Shown here piece after piece: positions 24,700 through 33,615 of a stretch of 64,000 bases of DNA. The notes beneath the pieces were generated by a model, which searched no databases, was not told the DNA's origin, and saw nothing but the letters and a program-made list of their open reading frames with translations. A program made the position numbers and the translations under genes. Origin of the DNA: Collimonas rhizosphaerae. GTDB lineage: Bacteria > Pseudomonadota > Gammaproteobacteria > Burkholderiales > Burkholderiaceae_D. The DNA is taken from assembly GCF_038896935.1 (NCBI RefSeq), contig NZ_JBANDC010000004.1, positions 1 through 64,000 of the forward strand. The letters run 5' to 3'. Position 1 is the stretch's first letter. Each line of letters opens with the position of its first letter.

Positions 24700-25194
24700 A
24701 TGACTTTCATTGAAAACCTGTTGTTCCCCATCTCGCTATATGCCGCGCTCGCGTGCGGACTGCTGGGCGGGCTGTTCTTCGCGTTTTCCAATTTTGTGAT
24801 GAACGCCCTGTCGCGCATCTCGCCTGCCAGTGGAATTGCGGCAATGCAGTCCGTCAATATCACTGTGCTTAACCCGCTGTTCCTGCTCCTGTTCCTCGGC
24901 ACTGCCCTGCTTTGCGCGGTCCTGATCGTGTTTGCCGTTCTGCGCTGGCAGCAGCCGTATGCCGGCTGGTTCCTGGCGGGCAGCCTGTTCTACCTGATCG
25001 GCGGCTTCCTGGTCACGATGGGATTCAACGTGCCGCTCAATAACGCCTTGGCCGTCGTAGATCCGGTCAGGCCCGAGTCGTCCCAGGTCTGGCAGAATTA
25101 TCTCAGCACCTGGACCAGCTGGAACCATGTCCGGACCATATGCTGCCTGGCTGCCGCTGCACTGTTCATCATCGCGGCCTGGCGGCATGCATGA
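24700..25194 (+). CDS. anthrone-oxygenase-like (DUF1772) membrane protein
   Basis: A 164-residue integral membrane protein with four predicted transmembrane helices. Family marks are the helix-1 region GLLGGLFFAFSNFVMNALSRI, NITVLNPLFLLLFLG, the segment GFNVPLNNAL, and a C-terminal WTSWNHVRTICCLAAA. DUF1772 members are related to fungal anthrone oxygenases, but bacterial roles are unknown. The ATG at 24700 gives the family N-terminus; the extension to 24634 does not. A symmetrical terminator separates it from the convergent hcp gene. Confidence 0.85.
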   Translation: MTFIENLLFPISLYAALACGLLGGLFFAFSNFVMNALSRISPASGIAAMQSVNITVLNPLFLLLFLGTALLCAVLIVFAVLRWQQPYAGWFLAGSLFYLIGGFLVTMGFNVPLNNALAVVDPVRPESSQVWQNYLSTWTSWNHVRTICCLAAAALFIIAAWRHA

Positions 25195-25210
25195 CCTGCC
25201 GGCGTAAACG

Positions 25211-25242
25211 AAAAAAAACCGCAGCATGCTGCGGTTTTTTTT
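25211..25242. terminator. bidirectional intrinsic terminator
   Basis: A near-perfect palindrome: eight A, CCGCAGC, short loop, GCTGCGG, eight T. The A and T runs on both sides make it work for both the DUF1772 gene (plus) and hcp (minus). Confidence 0.92.
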
Positions 25243-25257
25243 ATCGGTGCATGAAAA

Positions 25258-25749
25258 TCAGACGACCTTGTTGGTCGACAGATCCCAGCCGCCGGAAGTG
25301 TTGCCGCCCGAACCGCCGCCGATCTTTTGCTGTGTGTACTTCCATTTGACCTGGGAGTATTTCAGGCTGACAGTCTCGCTCAGCACATCGCCTTCCTGGA
25401 CCGATGGCGTGACATCCGAAATCAGCAGGTTGACCAGCTCGATTTCGAAGTACTTGATGCGGTCGCCCTTGCCGTCAGCGCGCAGGAATTCGAACTTGGC
25501 CTTTGGAATGGTCTTGCCCGACGAGCAGTTTTGCAGCAGCAGCGGTGTCGCCAGGTCGGCGATCTTGGTCAGCACGATGTCCTTGTGCTCGCAACGCTCG
25601 GCTGTATGGCCGCCGCCGGTGGATGCAGTTGCCGACTTCGGCTGCAGCACTTCCCACTGTACCGATTTGCATTCGATCCAGTCTTTGTGCGCGCTGTCCG
25701 TGGACTCGCCCTTGATGCCGTCGATTTGCAGATAAACGTCTATTGCCAT
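25258..25749 (-). CDS. hcp: Hcp family type VI secretion tube/effector protein (orphan)
   Basis: This 163-residue Hcp1-type protein starts MAIDVYLQIDGIKGESTD, followed by KDWIECKSVQWEV, the variable glycine-rich loop TASTGGGHTAE and KWKYTQQKIGG near the end. Hcp forms hexameric rings that stack as the type VI inner tube and can carry effectors. No other type VI gene (tssB/C, vgrG, clpV) lies in the window, so this is an orphan copy. AAGGGG precedes the ATG. The long A+T-rich upstream region with nested inverted repeats suggests dedicated control. Confidence 0.94.
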   Translation of the reverse strand: MAIDVYLQIDGIKGESTDSAHKDWIECKSVQWEVLQPKSATASTGGGHTAERCEHKDIVLTKIADLATPLLLQNCSSGKTIPKAKFEFLRADGKGDRIKYFEIELVNLLISDVTPSVQEGDVLSETVSLKYSQVKWKYTQQKIGGGSGGNTSGGWDLSTNKVV

Positions 25750-26343
25750 GGTGATACCCCTTATGAATTAAGTAAAACTTGGATAACGCTGGTTGTTCCG
25801 CAAGCAAGCGGATTGAAACTGAAAGTTCGTGAAACTGGAAGTGTGTCGATAGAGAAACGACACAGCGCGACGGGCCCTGAGACGTCCTCGCGCTACGAAC
25901 GGCGGCATGAGAAAACCTGTTGAACGCATTCCGTGCAGCAATCTTACAACCATATAAGCATGCAAGATTGCAAACAATTGTATCACCAGTCAGAATAACA
26001 ATTATTTCTACGCAGAAATAAATCTGACTTTTTGGGAATTTTGCCACACTTGCCGACAGGCTTTTTCCGGGAGTCGCTCTGATTTCTTAAAATTTCCAAG
26101 GAGAAATGCATTGGAAATTTATTTAATTTTAAATTAGCAACATCCTGCTCGATACGGCCGCGCCGGCGCGACGCGCCATCAGCCTGATATCCGGCTGGCC
26201 CTTTGTTGAGAACAGGACCCGGTCAGTTTAAAACGACAACCTTATATTTCGATTGGAAGGTTTGAAAACCCCTTGTTTTTCATCGCTCTGCTGTATATTT
26301 CCAAAAAGAAACTAATAACGGCAATTAAATCTAGGAGATGGCG
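25750..26343. promoter_or_regulatory. A+T-rich divergent control region of hcp and a binding-protein gene
   Basis: About 590 bases without a convincing gene. Features: an eight-base inverted repeat GCAATCTT/AAGATTGC (25938-25945, 25964-25971). There is also a nested dyad: AGTCAGA (25988-25994), TTATTTCT (26002-26009), ACGC loop, AGAAATAA (26014-26021), TCTGACT (26023-26029), followed by T5. On the minus strand these would lie in the hcp leader or promoter. From about 25930 to 26140 the base composition is clearly more A+T-rich than its surroundings. Confidence 0.5.
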
Positions 26344-27561
26344 ATGCAAAAACGCAGCACGTACGGTTTCATTTTTTGTCTGGCAGCATCAGGATTCAGC
26401 GCAAGCGCACAAGCCGAACTGCCGCCCATCAAGATCGGCGTCATCGGCCCGATCACCGGCCCCTCGGAAGACATGGGGCAGAGCATGATAGGCGGCGCCA
26501 GGGTGTTCCTGGCTGACATCAACCAGGTCGGCGGCGTGCTTGGCCGCAAGATCGAACTGGTCGAGCGCGACGACCGCGCCAAGCCGGAAGTCGGTGCGGC
26601 CATGGCCAAGGAAATGATCGAGAAGGATGGCGTGGTGGCCGTGGTCGGCTTCGGCAATACCGGCGTCGCCCTGCCTGCGGCGAAACTGTTCCAGGAAGCC
26701 AAGATCCCGCTGATCGTCACCGGCGCTACCGGCGCCACCATCACCAAGTCCTTCATGCCGCCGGCCTACCCGGTCAGCTACATCTTCCGCACTTCCGCCA
26801 GCGACGCGCTGCAGCCTATCGTGATTCTCAACGACGTCATCGACCGCCGCAAGATCGACAAGATCGCCGTGCTGCACGACGAAAGCCCCTACGGCCAGTT
26901 CGGCAAGCAAAGCATGCTGGCGGAGCTGGACCGGCGCAAGATCAAGCCGGTGCTGGTGGAGGGATTCAAGGTCGGCGACCAGGACATGACGGCGCAGCTG
27001 CAGCACGCACGCGACAATGGCGCCCAGGCCATCGTGATGTACTGCCTCGCCCCAGAGGGTGCGATGGTGGTCAAGAGCGCAGACAAGCTGAAACTGCGGC
27101 TGCCGATAGTCGGGCCGTGGGGCATGTCGCAGCAAACCTTCATCGACAAGGCCGGCCAGAGCGCGGAAGGCGTACGCAGCTCGGTGACGTTCATCGAAAA
27201 CGAATTGAGCTCGGTCAGCAACCAGTTCTCGCTGACCTATCGCAACGTCAACAAGACCAACCGCATCCCGTCCGCCGTGGCCGCCGCCCAGACCTATGAT
27301 GCGCTGCGCCTGATCACGCTGGCGATATTCCAGGCCAACACGGTAGACGGCGCCAAGGTCAAGGACGCCCTCGAGAACCTGCAGGTGCACACCACGTCGA
27401 CCATCGTCTCGCGCTACTTCAAGCCGTTCTCGGCGACCGACCATGAAGCGATTGCCCTCAACATGATCGTCATGGGGGAAATCCGCAATGGCAAGGTGGC
27501 TTATGCCTACCGGGAAGATGCAAGCAGCGGATCGATCGCGCGTACCAAAAAGACTGAATAA
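26344..27561 (+). CDS. branched-chain amino-acid-type ABC substrate-binding protein (LivK family)
   Basis: A 405-residue periplasmic protein with signal peptide ending ASAQA. The type I periplasmic-binding fold shows IKIGVIGPITGPSEDMGQSM, NQVGGVLGRKIELVERDDRAKPE, VVAVVGFGNTGVALPAA and an S/T-rich ligand loop VTGATGATITKS. The family binds leucine-like amino acids, amides, urea or aromatic acids. An ATG at 26338 touches the AGGAG and leaves no spacing, so 26344 is the better start. No permease or ATPase genes adjoin it: another orphan receptor. A terminator follows. Confidence 0.9.
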   Translation: MQKRSTYGFIFCLAASGFSASAQAELPPIKIGVIGPITGPSEDMGQSMIGGARVFLADINQVGGVLGRKIELVERDDRAKPEVGAAMAKEMIEKDGVVAVVGFGNTGVALPAAKLFQEAKIPLIVTGATGATITKSFMPPAYPVSYIFRTSASDALQPIVILNDVIDRRKIDKIAVLHDESPYGQFGKQSMLAELDRRKIKPVLVEGFKVGDQDMTAQLQHARDNGAQAIVMYCLAPEGAMVVKSADKLKLRLPIVGPWGMSQQTFIDKAGQSAEGVRSSVTFIENELSSVSNQFSLTYRNVNKTNRIPSAVAAAQTYDALRLITLAIFQANTVDGAKVKDALENLQVHTTSTIVSRYFKPFSATDHEAIALNMIVMGEIRNGKVAYAYREDASSGSIARTKKTE

Positions 27562-27656
27562 GCGGGAGAGTCAACGCCAGGCCGTTAGCGTTACCAGTTC
27601 CGGGAAGTGCGCCGGAGAAGAACACCAATCAGCGCGCCCTGCGATATGCAAAAACA

Positions 27657-27688
27657 AAACCCCGGCAGCTTGCGCTTGCCGGGGTTTT
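27657..27688 (+). terminator. intrinsic terminator after the binding-protein gene
   Basis: AAAACCCCGGCA pairs with TGCCGGGGTTTT around a short loop. Flanking A and T runs mean it could also serve the convergent small gene on the minus strand. Confidence 0.9.
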
Positions 27689-27724
27689 GCATTTCCCTCC
27701 CTGATCTCTAAGGCCGATGCGCCT

Positions 27725-28000
27725 TCAGGGCTTGATTCTTGTAATTTCGCTGATGTGGGCTTTGCCGGAAAGCGGCTTGAAGATATACAACAAGGCTGGG
27801 AACTGCGGCGAGCCCGGGACTACAACTGTGCCGGTGCACAGGAAGCAGTAATTGGTGCCCGCTACCACTTGCGTGGCAAACGCGGATGGCGTGTAAGCCA
27901 CGCCGGTAAAGCCTTCCAGCGCTTCCTTGAATACTGCCCGTGCAGCGGCGGTTATTTCATAGTCGAAATGACTCCAACCACCGGCCAGATCTGTCGTCAT
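27725..28000 (-). CDS. stefin/cystatin-like small protein
   Basis: This 91-residue protein contains ATQVVAGTNYCFLC (about 41-54), matching the QxVxG inhibitory loop and following strand of eukaryotic stefins (QVVAGTNY). An N-terminal Gly-Gly pair (7-8), a helix with AARAVFKEALEG before the loop, and a later proline-containing turn (IFKPLSG) also fit the single-domain stefin plan. There is no signal peptide, as in stefins. Stefins inhibit papain-like cysteine proteases. The resemblance is seen by eye and inhibition is inferred. AAGGGG precedes the ATG at 28000; the open stretch to 28174 is unlikely coding. Confidence 0.72.
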   Translation of the reverse strand: MTTDLAGGWSHFDYEITAAARAVFKEALEGFTGVAYTPSAFATQVVAGTNYCFLCTGTVVVPGSPQFPALLYIFKPLSGKAHISEITRIKP

Positions 28001-28263
28001 GATGTTCCCCTTGCGATGGCCGCATGGTCGGATGCCCGTAACTGTTGCGACCGTCCAGTCACAGGCTGCAAAAATTACAACGCAGGCCTGGATTGACGGC
28101 ACCAGGTCATCTCCAGGCTTGGCAAGATCGATGCCGCCATGCCGAAGAGAAACCCATGCTAGTCCGATGCGCAAAGAAAAAATACTGGTGAAAGTGTCAG
28201 GTACGGGCGGCGCTCCGGTCCATCGACAAGGACGGCGGAAATGAAGGGGGAAACAGGCGCCGC

Positions 28264-29127
28264 TTACAGCTCGCCAGCACTATGGCTTACCGTCGCCACG
28301 CTGAATTTCGCGGTCAGGAAGCTGGCAATCCGCTCCTGGGTAGCGTCAAGATAGGGAATGTTGTGGTGGTCGGAACCGGGAATGGTTTCGTCCTGCGGCG
28401 CTTTGGCCAGTTTGGCAACCAGCAGGTCGGTATGGGAAGGCGGCACCACATCGTCGGATGCGGCACGGATGATGAACGTCGGCGCGGACAGCAAAGGCGC
28501 ATGCTTGATTGAATCGAAACGATGCTTGAGAACGAACCCCGGCACGGCCGGGAAACGGCGCTTGGCCAGGGCCAGCAGCGAGTCATAGGGGGTAATCAGC
28601 ACGATCGCCGCGACCGGCCGGCTGACGGCTATCTGCACCGCCACGCCCGAACCGAGGCTGCGCCCGACCACGGCGATTTGTCCAGCGTTGATGTGGCGAT
28701 GCTCGGCAAACCAGTCGAACAGCATCTGCGCGTCTTCTATCATTTTCGGCTCGCCCGGGACACCCTCCGAATCGCCGTAGCCGCGGTAGTTGACGGCAAG
28801 CACTGTCATGTTCGGGAACATGCGCCAGGCATCGCGCGCCACCCAGGAAACTTCCTCCGAGCGGCCGCCGAAATACACTACCGCTGGATGGGGGCCGGGT
28901 ACGCGCGGCGTCAACAGCCATCCCGAGAGCCGGGTGCCGTCGGCGCAGCGCAGTACGACCAGGCGGGAGCGGTGTCCGATGCTATGGGGATGTTCGACTT
29001 CCTTGGTGCGCACCGGCTTGAAAATCAGCTTGCGCTGGCTGACCGCGACCGCGGTGGTAAAAATCAGCCATCCGAGGGCGACGATGCCGCCCATCCCGGT
29101 CATTTTCTTGTACTTGATGGTTCTCAT
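28264..29127 (-). CDS. membrane-anchored alpha/beta hydrolase
   Basis: A 287-residue hydrolase with an uncleaved N-terminal anchor (GIVALGWLIFTTAVAVS). The nucleophile elbow is VVGRSLGSGVAV, the acid probably the Asp in RAASDDVVPPSH and the His in SDHHNIPYL; NYRGYGDSEG holds the oxyanion side. It is closest in pattern to the ABHD13/YqkD-type serine hydrolases of unknown substrate. A GTG at 29145 with AAGG upstream is an alternative start. Nothing nearby suggests its substrate. Confidence 0.85.
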   Translation of the reverse strand: MRTIKYKKMTGMGGIVALGWLIFTTAVAVSQRKLIFKPVRTKEVEHPHSIGHRSRLVVLRCADGTRLSGWLLTPRVPGPHPAVVYFGGRSEEVSWVARDAWRMFPNMTVLAVNYRGYGDSEGVPGEPKMIEDAQMLFDWFAEHRHINAGQIAVVGRSLGSGVAVQIAVSRPVAAIVLITPYDSLLALAKRRFPAVPGFVLKHRFDSIKHAPLLSAPTFIIRAASDDVVPPSHTDLLVAKLAKAPQDETIPGSDHHNIPYLDATQERIASFLTAKFSVATVSHSAGEL

Positions 29128-29326
29128 AAGCCAATGCAGCCACACGGGGCCTTATCCCATGCTGGCCGCATCCTCCCCTTGGCTTTATTGTATTCCTCGG
29201 ATTTGTTGTCGTCTCTATAATTTCATTGCCACGCATGCCACGGCTGGAAATCACCCGATTTGTGTGGCTAAAATGGCTCTTTCCCGGGCGAAGCCGATGC
29301 GCCTGATGACTCACCCAGCCAGGCCC

Positions 29327-31036
29327 CTACTGTGTAGCGCAACTGAAACTCGCCGCCAGGTTGACATCGCCCGCGCCGTTGTACCTGGGCCACGCGGGAA
29401 ACTCGCACAGGGGCCGGCTGCGGCCCGGGATGCCGGCCGTATCCGCGACCACCTGCGATACCGGCGCGCTGCCCTGCTCCACCCAGTTTTCCAGCGCCGT
29501 CAGCGAATCCCATGCGGCATTGAAGACGGTCGACAACGAATGGCCGTAACCGGGGATTTCGTAGTAGCGGACAAAGCTGTCCACCGCGGCGCGGCCCATG
29601 GCCGATTGCAGGCGCCGGAAATAATCTTCGCTGGAACGGGTGCTGACCAGCGCATCCGACATGCCATGCGCCATCAGGATTTTTCCACCCTTGGCCTGGA
29701 ATGCCGACAAATCCGTCTTGTTGATGTCCTGCATGAGCGTGAGCTGATCGATGCGCGCCTGCCATGGCCCTGCATTCTGGGGATCGAGCGACAAGGAATC
29801 AAATGCCGGATTGCGCGTGATGAAATACTTTACCCACTGATCCCAGAACGTCGCCCAGTATGGCGCATCGGACGGCATCGGCTGCGCCGGCTGGCTATCA
29901 CCCATGGCCAGCAGCCTGACCGTTTTCTGCGCCGCCGAATCGCCGGGCAGGCCGAGATCGGCGCCCCACACATTGAAGCCGGGATACTGGGTTTCTCCGC
30001 TGCCGAGAGGCCGACTGAACGAGATCGCCGTGCCGTAGGTTTTCAACGCAGCGATCTGCGCATCGGACAGGCAGCTGTCGCCGCTATCCGCGCCGCCGGC
30101 ACAACGCAGCGGCAGGCCATTCAGCATCGCACTGGCGGGATCGAAGAGGCCGTTGCATGCCTGGATATTGCTGATCAAGCCATCCTTGACGCCGTCCAGC
30201 GCATCGCAGCTGGCCATCGCCGCGTCGTATAGCGTCTTGCGTTTTGCCGGATTCAGATAGGCGCCCGGCATGGCAAACGCGCGCGTGATGCGGCCGAACT
30301 GCAGGTCCAGGCTGGCCGCCGCCCAGGCCGGGTACAGCGCAATCACGCCATCCCAGTCTTGCGGCCAGCGCTGCGCCACTGCCAATGCTTCGCGGCCGCC
30401 GGTCGAACCGCCGGCGAAGTAGGATTTTTGCGGCGCGCCGGCGTAATACTGCCTGATCAGGTAGAGCGCCGCATCGCGTGTTTTCTTGAGCGCATCGCCG
30501 GCAAAATTCCGCAATGCCTCGTCGTTCTGCCCGAAGGTGCCGTCGCGGCTGCCCATCTGGTTGGCCTGGTGCCCGGAATCGCTGGCAAAGGTGGCGTAGC
30601 CGCGCGCCAGCGGCTTGGCCTTGTCTTGCGGGCCGGCGGGAACGTTGCCGCTGACATCGGGCACAGTGCCGTTATACCCGCCGCCGCCGAACATCAGCGC
30701 CTTGCGGTTCCAGGCGGTCGGCAAATCGAGCTGGAATTTGATTTTCGGCGCGGTCGGATCGACCGGGTTGATCTCGCCCTTCACCTGGCAGTACTCGCCT
30801 GTCGCCGCCACGCCGCTGCCGGCAGGCGGCACAGTGTGCGCATCGGTCACGACAGCGCCGCTGGTCGGCAAGCCGATGGCCTGCGCCGATATGGCCATGC
30901 CGTTCAACTGGCTGCAGCTGACCGGGGTGCCGAACTGCAGCTCGCCACCGCCGCATCCGCTGGACAGCAGCATCATCCCCAACAAAGCAGAACCAAGGAC
31001 ATTGGATGTCCTCAGGAATTTTCCTTGATCCATCAT
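29327..31036 (-). CDS. tannase/feruloyl-esterase-family lipoprotein
   Basis: A 569-residue lipoprotein with a lipobox-like SSGC at about 25-28. The tannase family serine elbow is FAGGSTGGREAL; Asp and His follow in HGMSDALVS and PGYGHSLS. A calcium-type loop with flanking cysteines (CDALDGVKDGLISNIQAC) lies between, as in the lid domain of feruloyl esterases. Family members hydrolyse esters of gallic, ferulic or terephthalate-type acids. AAAGGA precedes the ATG. Likely exposed on the cell surface or periplasm, it may release phenolic acids from plant material. Confidence 0.9.
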   Translation of the reverse strand: MMDQGKFLRTSNVLGSALLGMMLLSSGCGGGELQFGTPVSCSQLNGMAISAQAIGLPTSGAVVTDAHTVPPAGSGVAATGEYCQVKGEINPVDPTAPKIKFQLDLPTAWNRKALMFGGGGYNGTVPDVSGNVPAGPQDKAKPLARGYATFASDSGHQANQMGSRDGTFGQNDEALRNFAGDALKKTRDAALYLIRQYYAGAPQKSYFAGGSTGGREALAVAQRWPQDWDGVIALYPAWAAASLDLQFGRITRAFAMPGAYLNPAKRKTLYDAAMASCDALDGVKDGLISNIQACNGLFDPASAMLNGLPLRCAGGADSGDSCLSDAQIAALKTYGTAISFSRPLGSGETQYPGFNVWGADLGLPGDSAAQKTVRLLAMGDSQPAQPMPSDAPYWATFWDQWVKYFITRNPAFDSLSLDPQNAGPWQARIDQLTLMQDINKTDLSAFQAKGGKILMAHGMSDALVSTRSSEDYFRRLQSAMGRAAVDSFVRYYEIPGYGHSLSTVFNAAWDSLTALENWVEQGSAPVSQVVADTAGIPGRSRPLCEFPAWPRYNGAGDVNLAASFSCATQ

Positions 31037-31169
31037 GAATGTTTCCTTTCATGTGTTTTGGCTGCAGATTATTTTTGCAATAACGAGGAAACAGTAACAT
31101 TTAAAGATAGAATTTTCGACACGATTCTGAAATGCGCTTTTTCCGCTCCACTAATTAACCGGCCCGATA

Positions 31170-32408
31170 ATGAAAACCTTCTTTCAACATCTGATCATGT
31201 TTAGCACATTGTCCTGTGCCGCCGCCGGTACAGCGCTGGCCGGCGAACGCATCGTTTTCAAAGGGACGCTGGGGGCAAATGCCGAAGTCGTGCTGGAGCT
31301 TGAAAAGAAATCCGACGGCTATGACGGCCGCTATTTCTACCTGCGCCATGGCGTCGACATTCCCCTGCATGGCTCCCTCGCATCACTCAATGAAGCACTG
31401 CCCAGATATGAACACGGCGAGCTCCTGGCAGGCGACGATAACCGTGGCCTGCCGATATACATCGATCCCGCCACGAAAAAACCGCGCAGCATTTGGCACG
31501 GAAAAATCGATGGCGATACATACCAAGGCAGCTGGAGCGACGCCAAAACAAAGAAGACCCTGGCGTTTGAATTGCACCAGGTCGGCCGCTATGATCCCCA
31601 CGCCGTCAGGCCGGCCGGTGTGGAAGCAGTTACTGCCGCCATCACGCCTGGCATCGGCAACGACATTGCGTATGGCACGGCGATCTCGCTCAAGAATGCT
31701 CCCTACGATTACCTGAAGATGCAATTCCCGCCGCAGCCTGGGCCCGAAATCATCCGCAAAAACGTCGGCTACAGAATGGTGACGGATCCGAGAACCAAGT
31801 TCGCCTATCCGCGGCTGACCCGCCATCCCAATCCAGAGATACTGGCGAGCATCAACCAGATCCTTGAGCAGCGCCATTGGCAGATGAGCCTGGCGGCGCT
31901 GGAATGCAAGGCAACGCTCTACACCATGGACGGGCCTGCTTCCGGGACCCTGGGAGACTATGACTCGGAGACAATCAAAGTTCGCTACCTGTCAGAAAAA
32001 CTGATGAGCATCGTCGAAGCGGGAAGCACCTTTTGCGGAGGAGCGCATCCGAACAACCATTACGATCCGTTCACATTTGACCTGATCCACGGCGGTTACC
32101 TGGATTTCAACCGCCTGTTTCCAGTCCGGATAAGCAATAAGGACGGGTCCGATATTGCTCCTGTTCTTGCAGACTTCATCAGCAAGAAGGTGGAGTCAAA
32201 GAAGAGCCGCGACAAAGTGGATCCAGATGTCGATTGCACCGACGTGCTGCCGCAAAACCTGGATTTTGAATTTGACGAGCCGGACAAGATTTCCTTTGTC
32301 GTTTCCGGCATCGGCCACGCCATGGGTGTATGCCTGGGGCCTCAGCTTGTCATGCCGATACGCGCATTGCAGCCGATCCTCAAGCCGGGCGCAAAAGCCT
32401 ATTTCTGA
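31170..32408 (+). CDS. secreted protein, DUF3298-like C-terminal region
   Basis: This 412-residue protein has a signal peptide ending GTALA. The N-terminal half (25-150) looks like a beta-rich region with repeats of the form GxYDGRYFYLRHG and IWHGKIDGDTYQGSWSD. The C-terminal half (about 190-400) has VEAGSTFCGGAHPNNHYDPFTFDLIHG and ends in a region resembling the DUF3298/RsiV-like fold. The function is not recognised. The stop overlaps the end of the convergent monooxygenase gene by ten bases, and no terminator separates them. Confidence 0.75.
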   Translation: MKTFFQHLIMFSTLSCAAAGTALAGERIVFKGTLGANAEVVLELEKKSDGYDGRYFYLRHGVDIPLHGSLASLNEALPRYEHGELLAGDDNRGLPIYIDPATKKPRSIWHGKIDGDTYQGSWSDAKTKKTLAFELHQVGRYDPHAVRPAGVEAVTAAITPGIGNDIAYGTAISLKNAPYDYLKMQFPPQPGPEIIRKNVGYRMVTDPRTKFAYPRLTRHPNPEILASINQILEQRHWQMSLAALECKATLYTMDGPASGTLGDYDSETIKVRYLSEKLMSIVEAGSTFCGGAHPNNHYDPFTFDLIHGGYLDFNRLFPVRISNKDGSDIAPVLADFISKKVESKKSRDKVDPDVDCTDVLPQNLDFEFDEPDKISFVVSGIGHAMGVCLGPQLVMPIRALQPILKPGAKAYF

Positions 32409-33550
32409 CCCTGGCCGCCGGCGTGGCTCCGGTACATTTCCAGCGTCAGCGCCTGGCCGACATGCGACAGCTGGGTTGCAGCCCCTTCCGCCGCGCCTTC
32501 AGCGGACTCGGCAACACGCGCGAACATCAGCGCTTCATATTCAGCCACGGCCTCCGCCCAGTCGGCGCGCTCGATCAGCAACCGCGCCAGCTCTGCGGCA
32601 TCGAACATGGCGTTGTTTACCCCGTCGCCGCCAAAAGGCGACATGACATGCGCCGCATCGCCAAGCAGCGTGAGGCCGCGCAGGTTCTGCCAGCAATGCC
32701 CCACCGGCAGCGCGCAGATCAGGCGGATGGCGAAGTTATCGTTGCTGGCCCGGAACAGGTCGAGGATCTCGGGAGCGAAGCCGTCGAATTCCTTGATCAA
32801 CTCTGCACGCATGGAAGCGGGCGCAGCAAGGTCAAACCGCCGCGCCGCCCAGCCTGCCGGCACGCGGAAGATGGCATAAGCGCGGATGTGCGCATTGCCG
32901 TTGCGCTGCGCGATGATTTCCTTGCCGTCGGCTTCAACGCCCATCTTGCCGCGCCCCACCAGCTGCGACAGCGCGGGATGGCAACGGTCGACGTCGTCGA
33001 TGCCGCATTCGATGAAGGTAAGGCCGCTGTATTGCGGCCGGTATGGCGACAGCAGCGGCTGTATCCGTGACCACGCGCCATCGGCGCCGACCACCAGGTC
33101 GAACGGCCCCTCGCTGCCGTGCTCGAAAACCAGGTCCCAACGCCCGTCGTCCCGCGCCTGCACCTCGCGCATGGCGCAGCCCCAGCGTAGGCACGCGGCA
33201 GGCAATGCCTGCAGCAGCATGGCGCGCAGCTCGGTACGGTCCACTTCAGGGCGGTTGCCGCTGGCCGCGTCCTGGTCTTCAAACAGCAGGTTACCCGCCT
33301 TGTCCAGCAGGCGCGAACCCTGGTCCTCGTAGCGGGCGATGGCCTGGAACTCTTCGATGAGGCCGGCCTGCCTGAGCGCCTGCAGGCCCGACCCCTCATG
33401 CAGGTCCAGGGTGCCGCCCTGCGGGCGTTCCAGCGGATGGGATTCCTGCTCGAACACCGTCGCGGCGATGCCGTGCAGATGGAGGATACGGGCAAGGGTC
33501 AGGCCGCCCGGGCCGGCGCCGACTATGGCGATGTGTAATTGTGTATTCAC
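32399..33550 (-). CDS. FAD-dependent monooxygenase (TetX-like class A hydroxylase)
   Basis: A flavoprotein of about 383 residues: the FAD dinucleotide fold IAIVGAGPGGLTLARIL at the N-terminus, the DG-type motif VVGADGAWSRIQ, and the second FAD motif TLLGDAAHVMSPFGGDGVNNA. Group A monooxygenases hydroxylate aromatic or polyketide compounds, and TetX members inactivate tetracyclines; the substrate here is unknown. The only sensible start is GTG at 33550; a GTG at 33580 lies inside the operator. Divergent from a MarR gene, it is probably the MarR target and could serve detoxification. Confidence 0.88.
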   Translation of the reverse strand: MNTQLHIAIVGAGPGGLTLARILHLHGIAATVFEQESHPLERPQGGTLDLHEGSGLQALRQAGLIEEFQAIARYEDQGSRLLDKAGNLLFEDQDAASGNRPEVDRTELRAMLLQALPAACLRWGCAMREVQARDDGRWDLVFEHGSEGPFDLVVGADGAWSRIQPLLSPYRPQYSGLTFIECGIDDVDRCHPALSQLVGRGKMGVEADGKEIIAQRNGNAHIRAYAIFRVPAGWAARRFDLAAPASMRAELIKEFDGFAPEILDLFRASNDNFAIRLICALPVGHCWQNLRGLTLLGDAAHVMSPFGGDGVNNAMFDAAELARLLIERADWAEAVAEYEALMFARVAESAEGAAEGAATQLSHVGQALTLEMYRSHAGGQGQK

Positions 33551-33572
33551 AGGATGGATTGAATCAGTTATA

Positions 33573-33604
33573 ATAGGCACCTATATATAAACATAGCCAC
33601 CTAT
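33573..33604. promoter_or_regulatory. paired MarR-type operator
   Basis: ATAGGCACCTAT (33573-33584) and ATAGCCACCTAT (33593-33604) differ at one base, are each dyadic, and start exactly 20 bases apart, two helical turns. They fill the space between the divergent monooxygenase and MarR genes, with TATATA between them, so one repressor could block both promoters. Confidence 0.65.
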
Positions 33605-33615
33605 TGAATGTCAAC

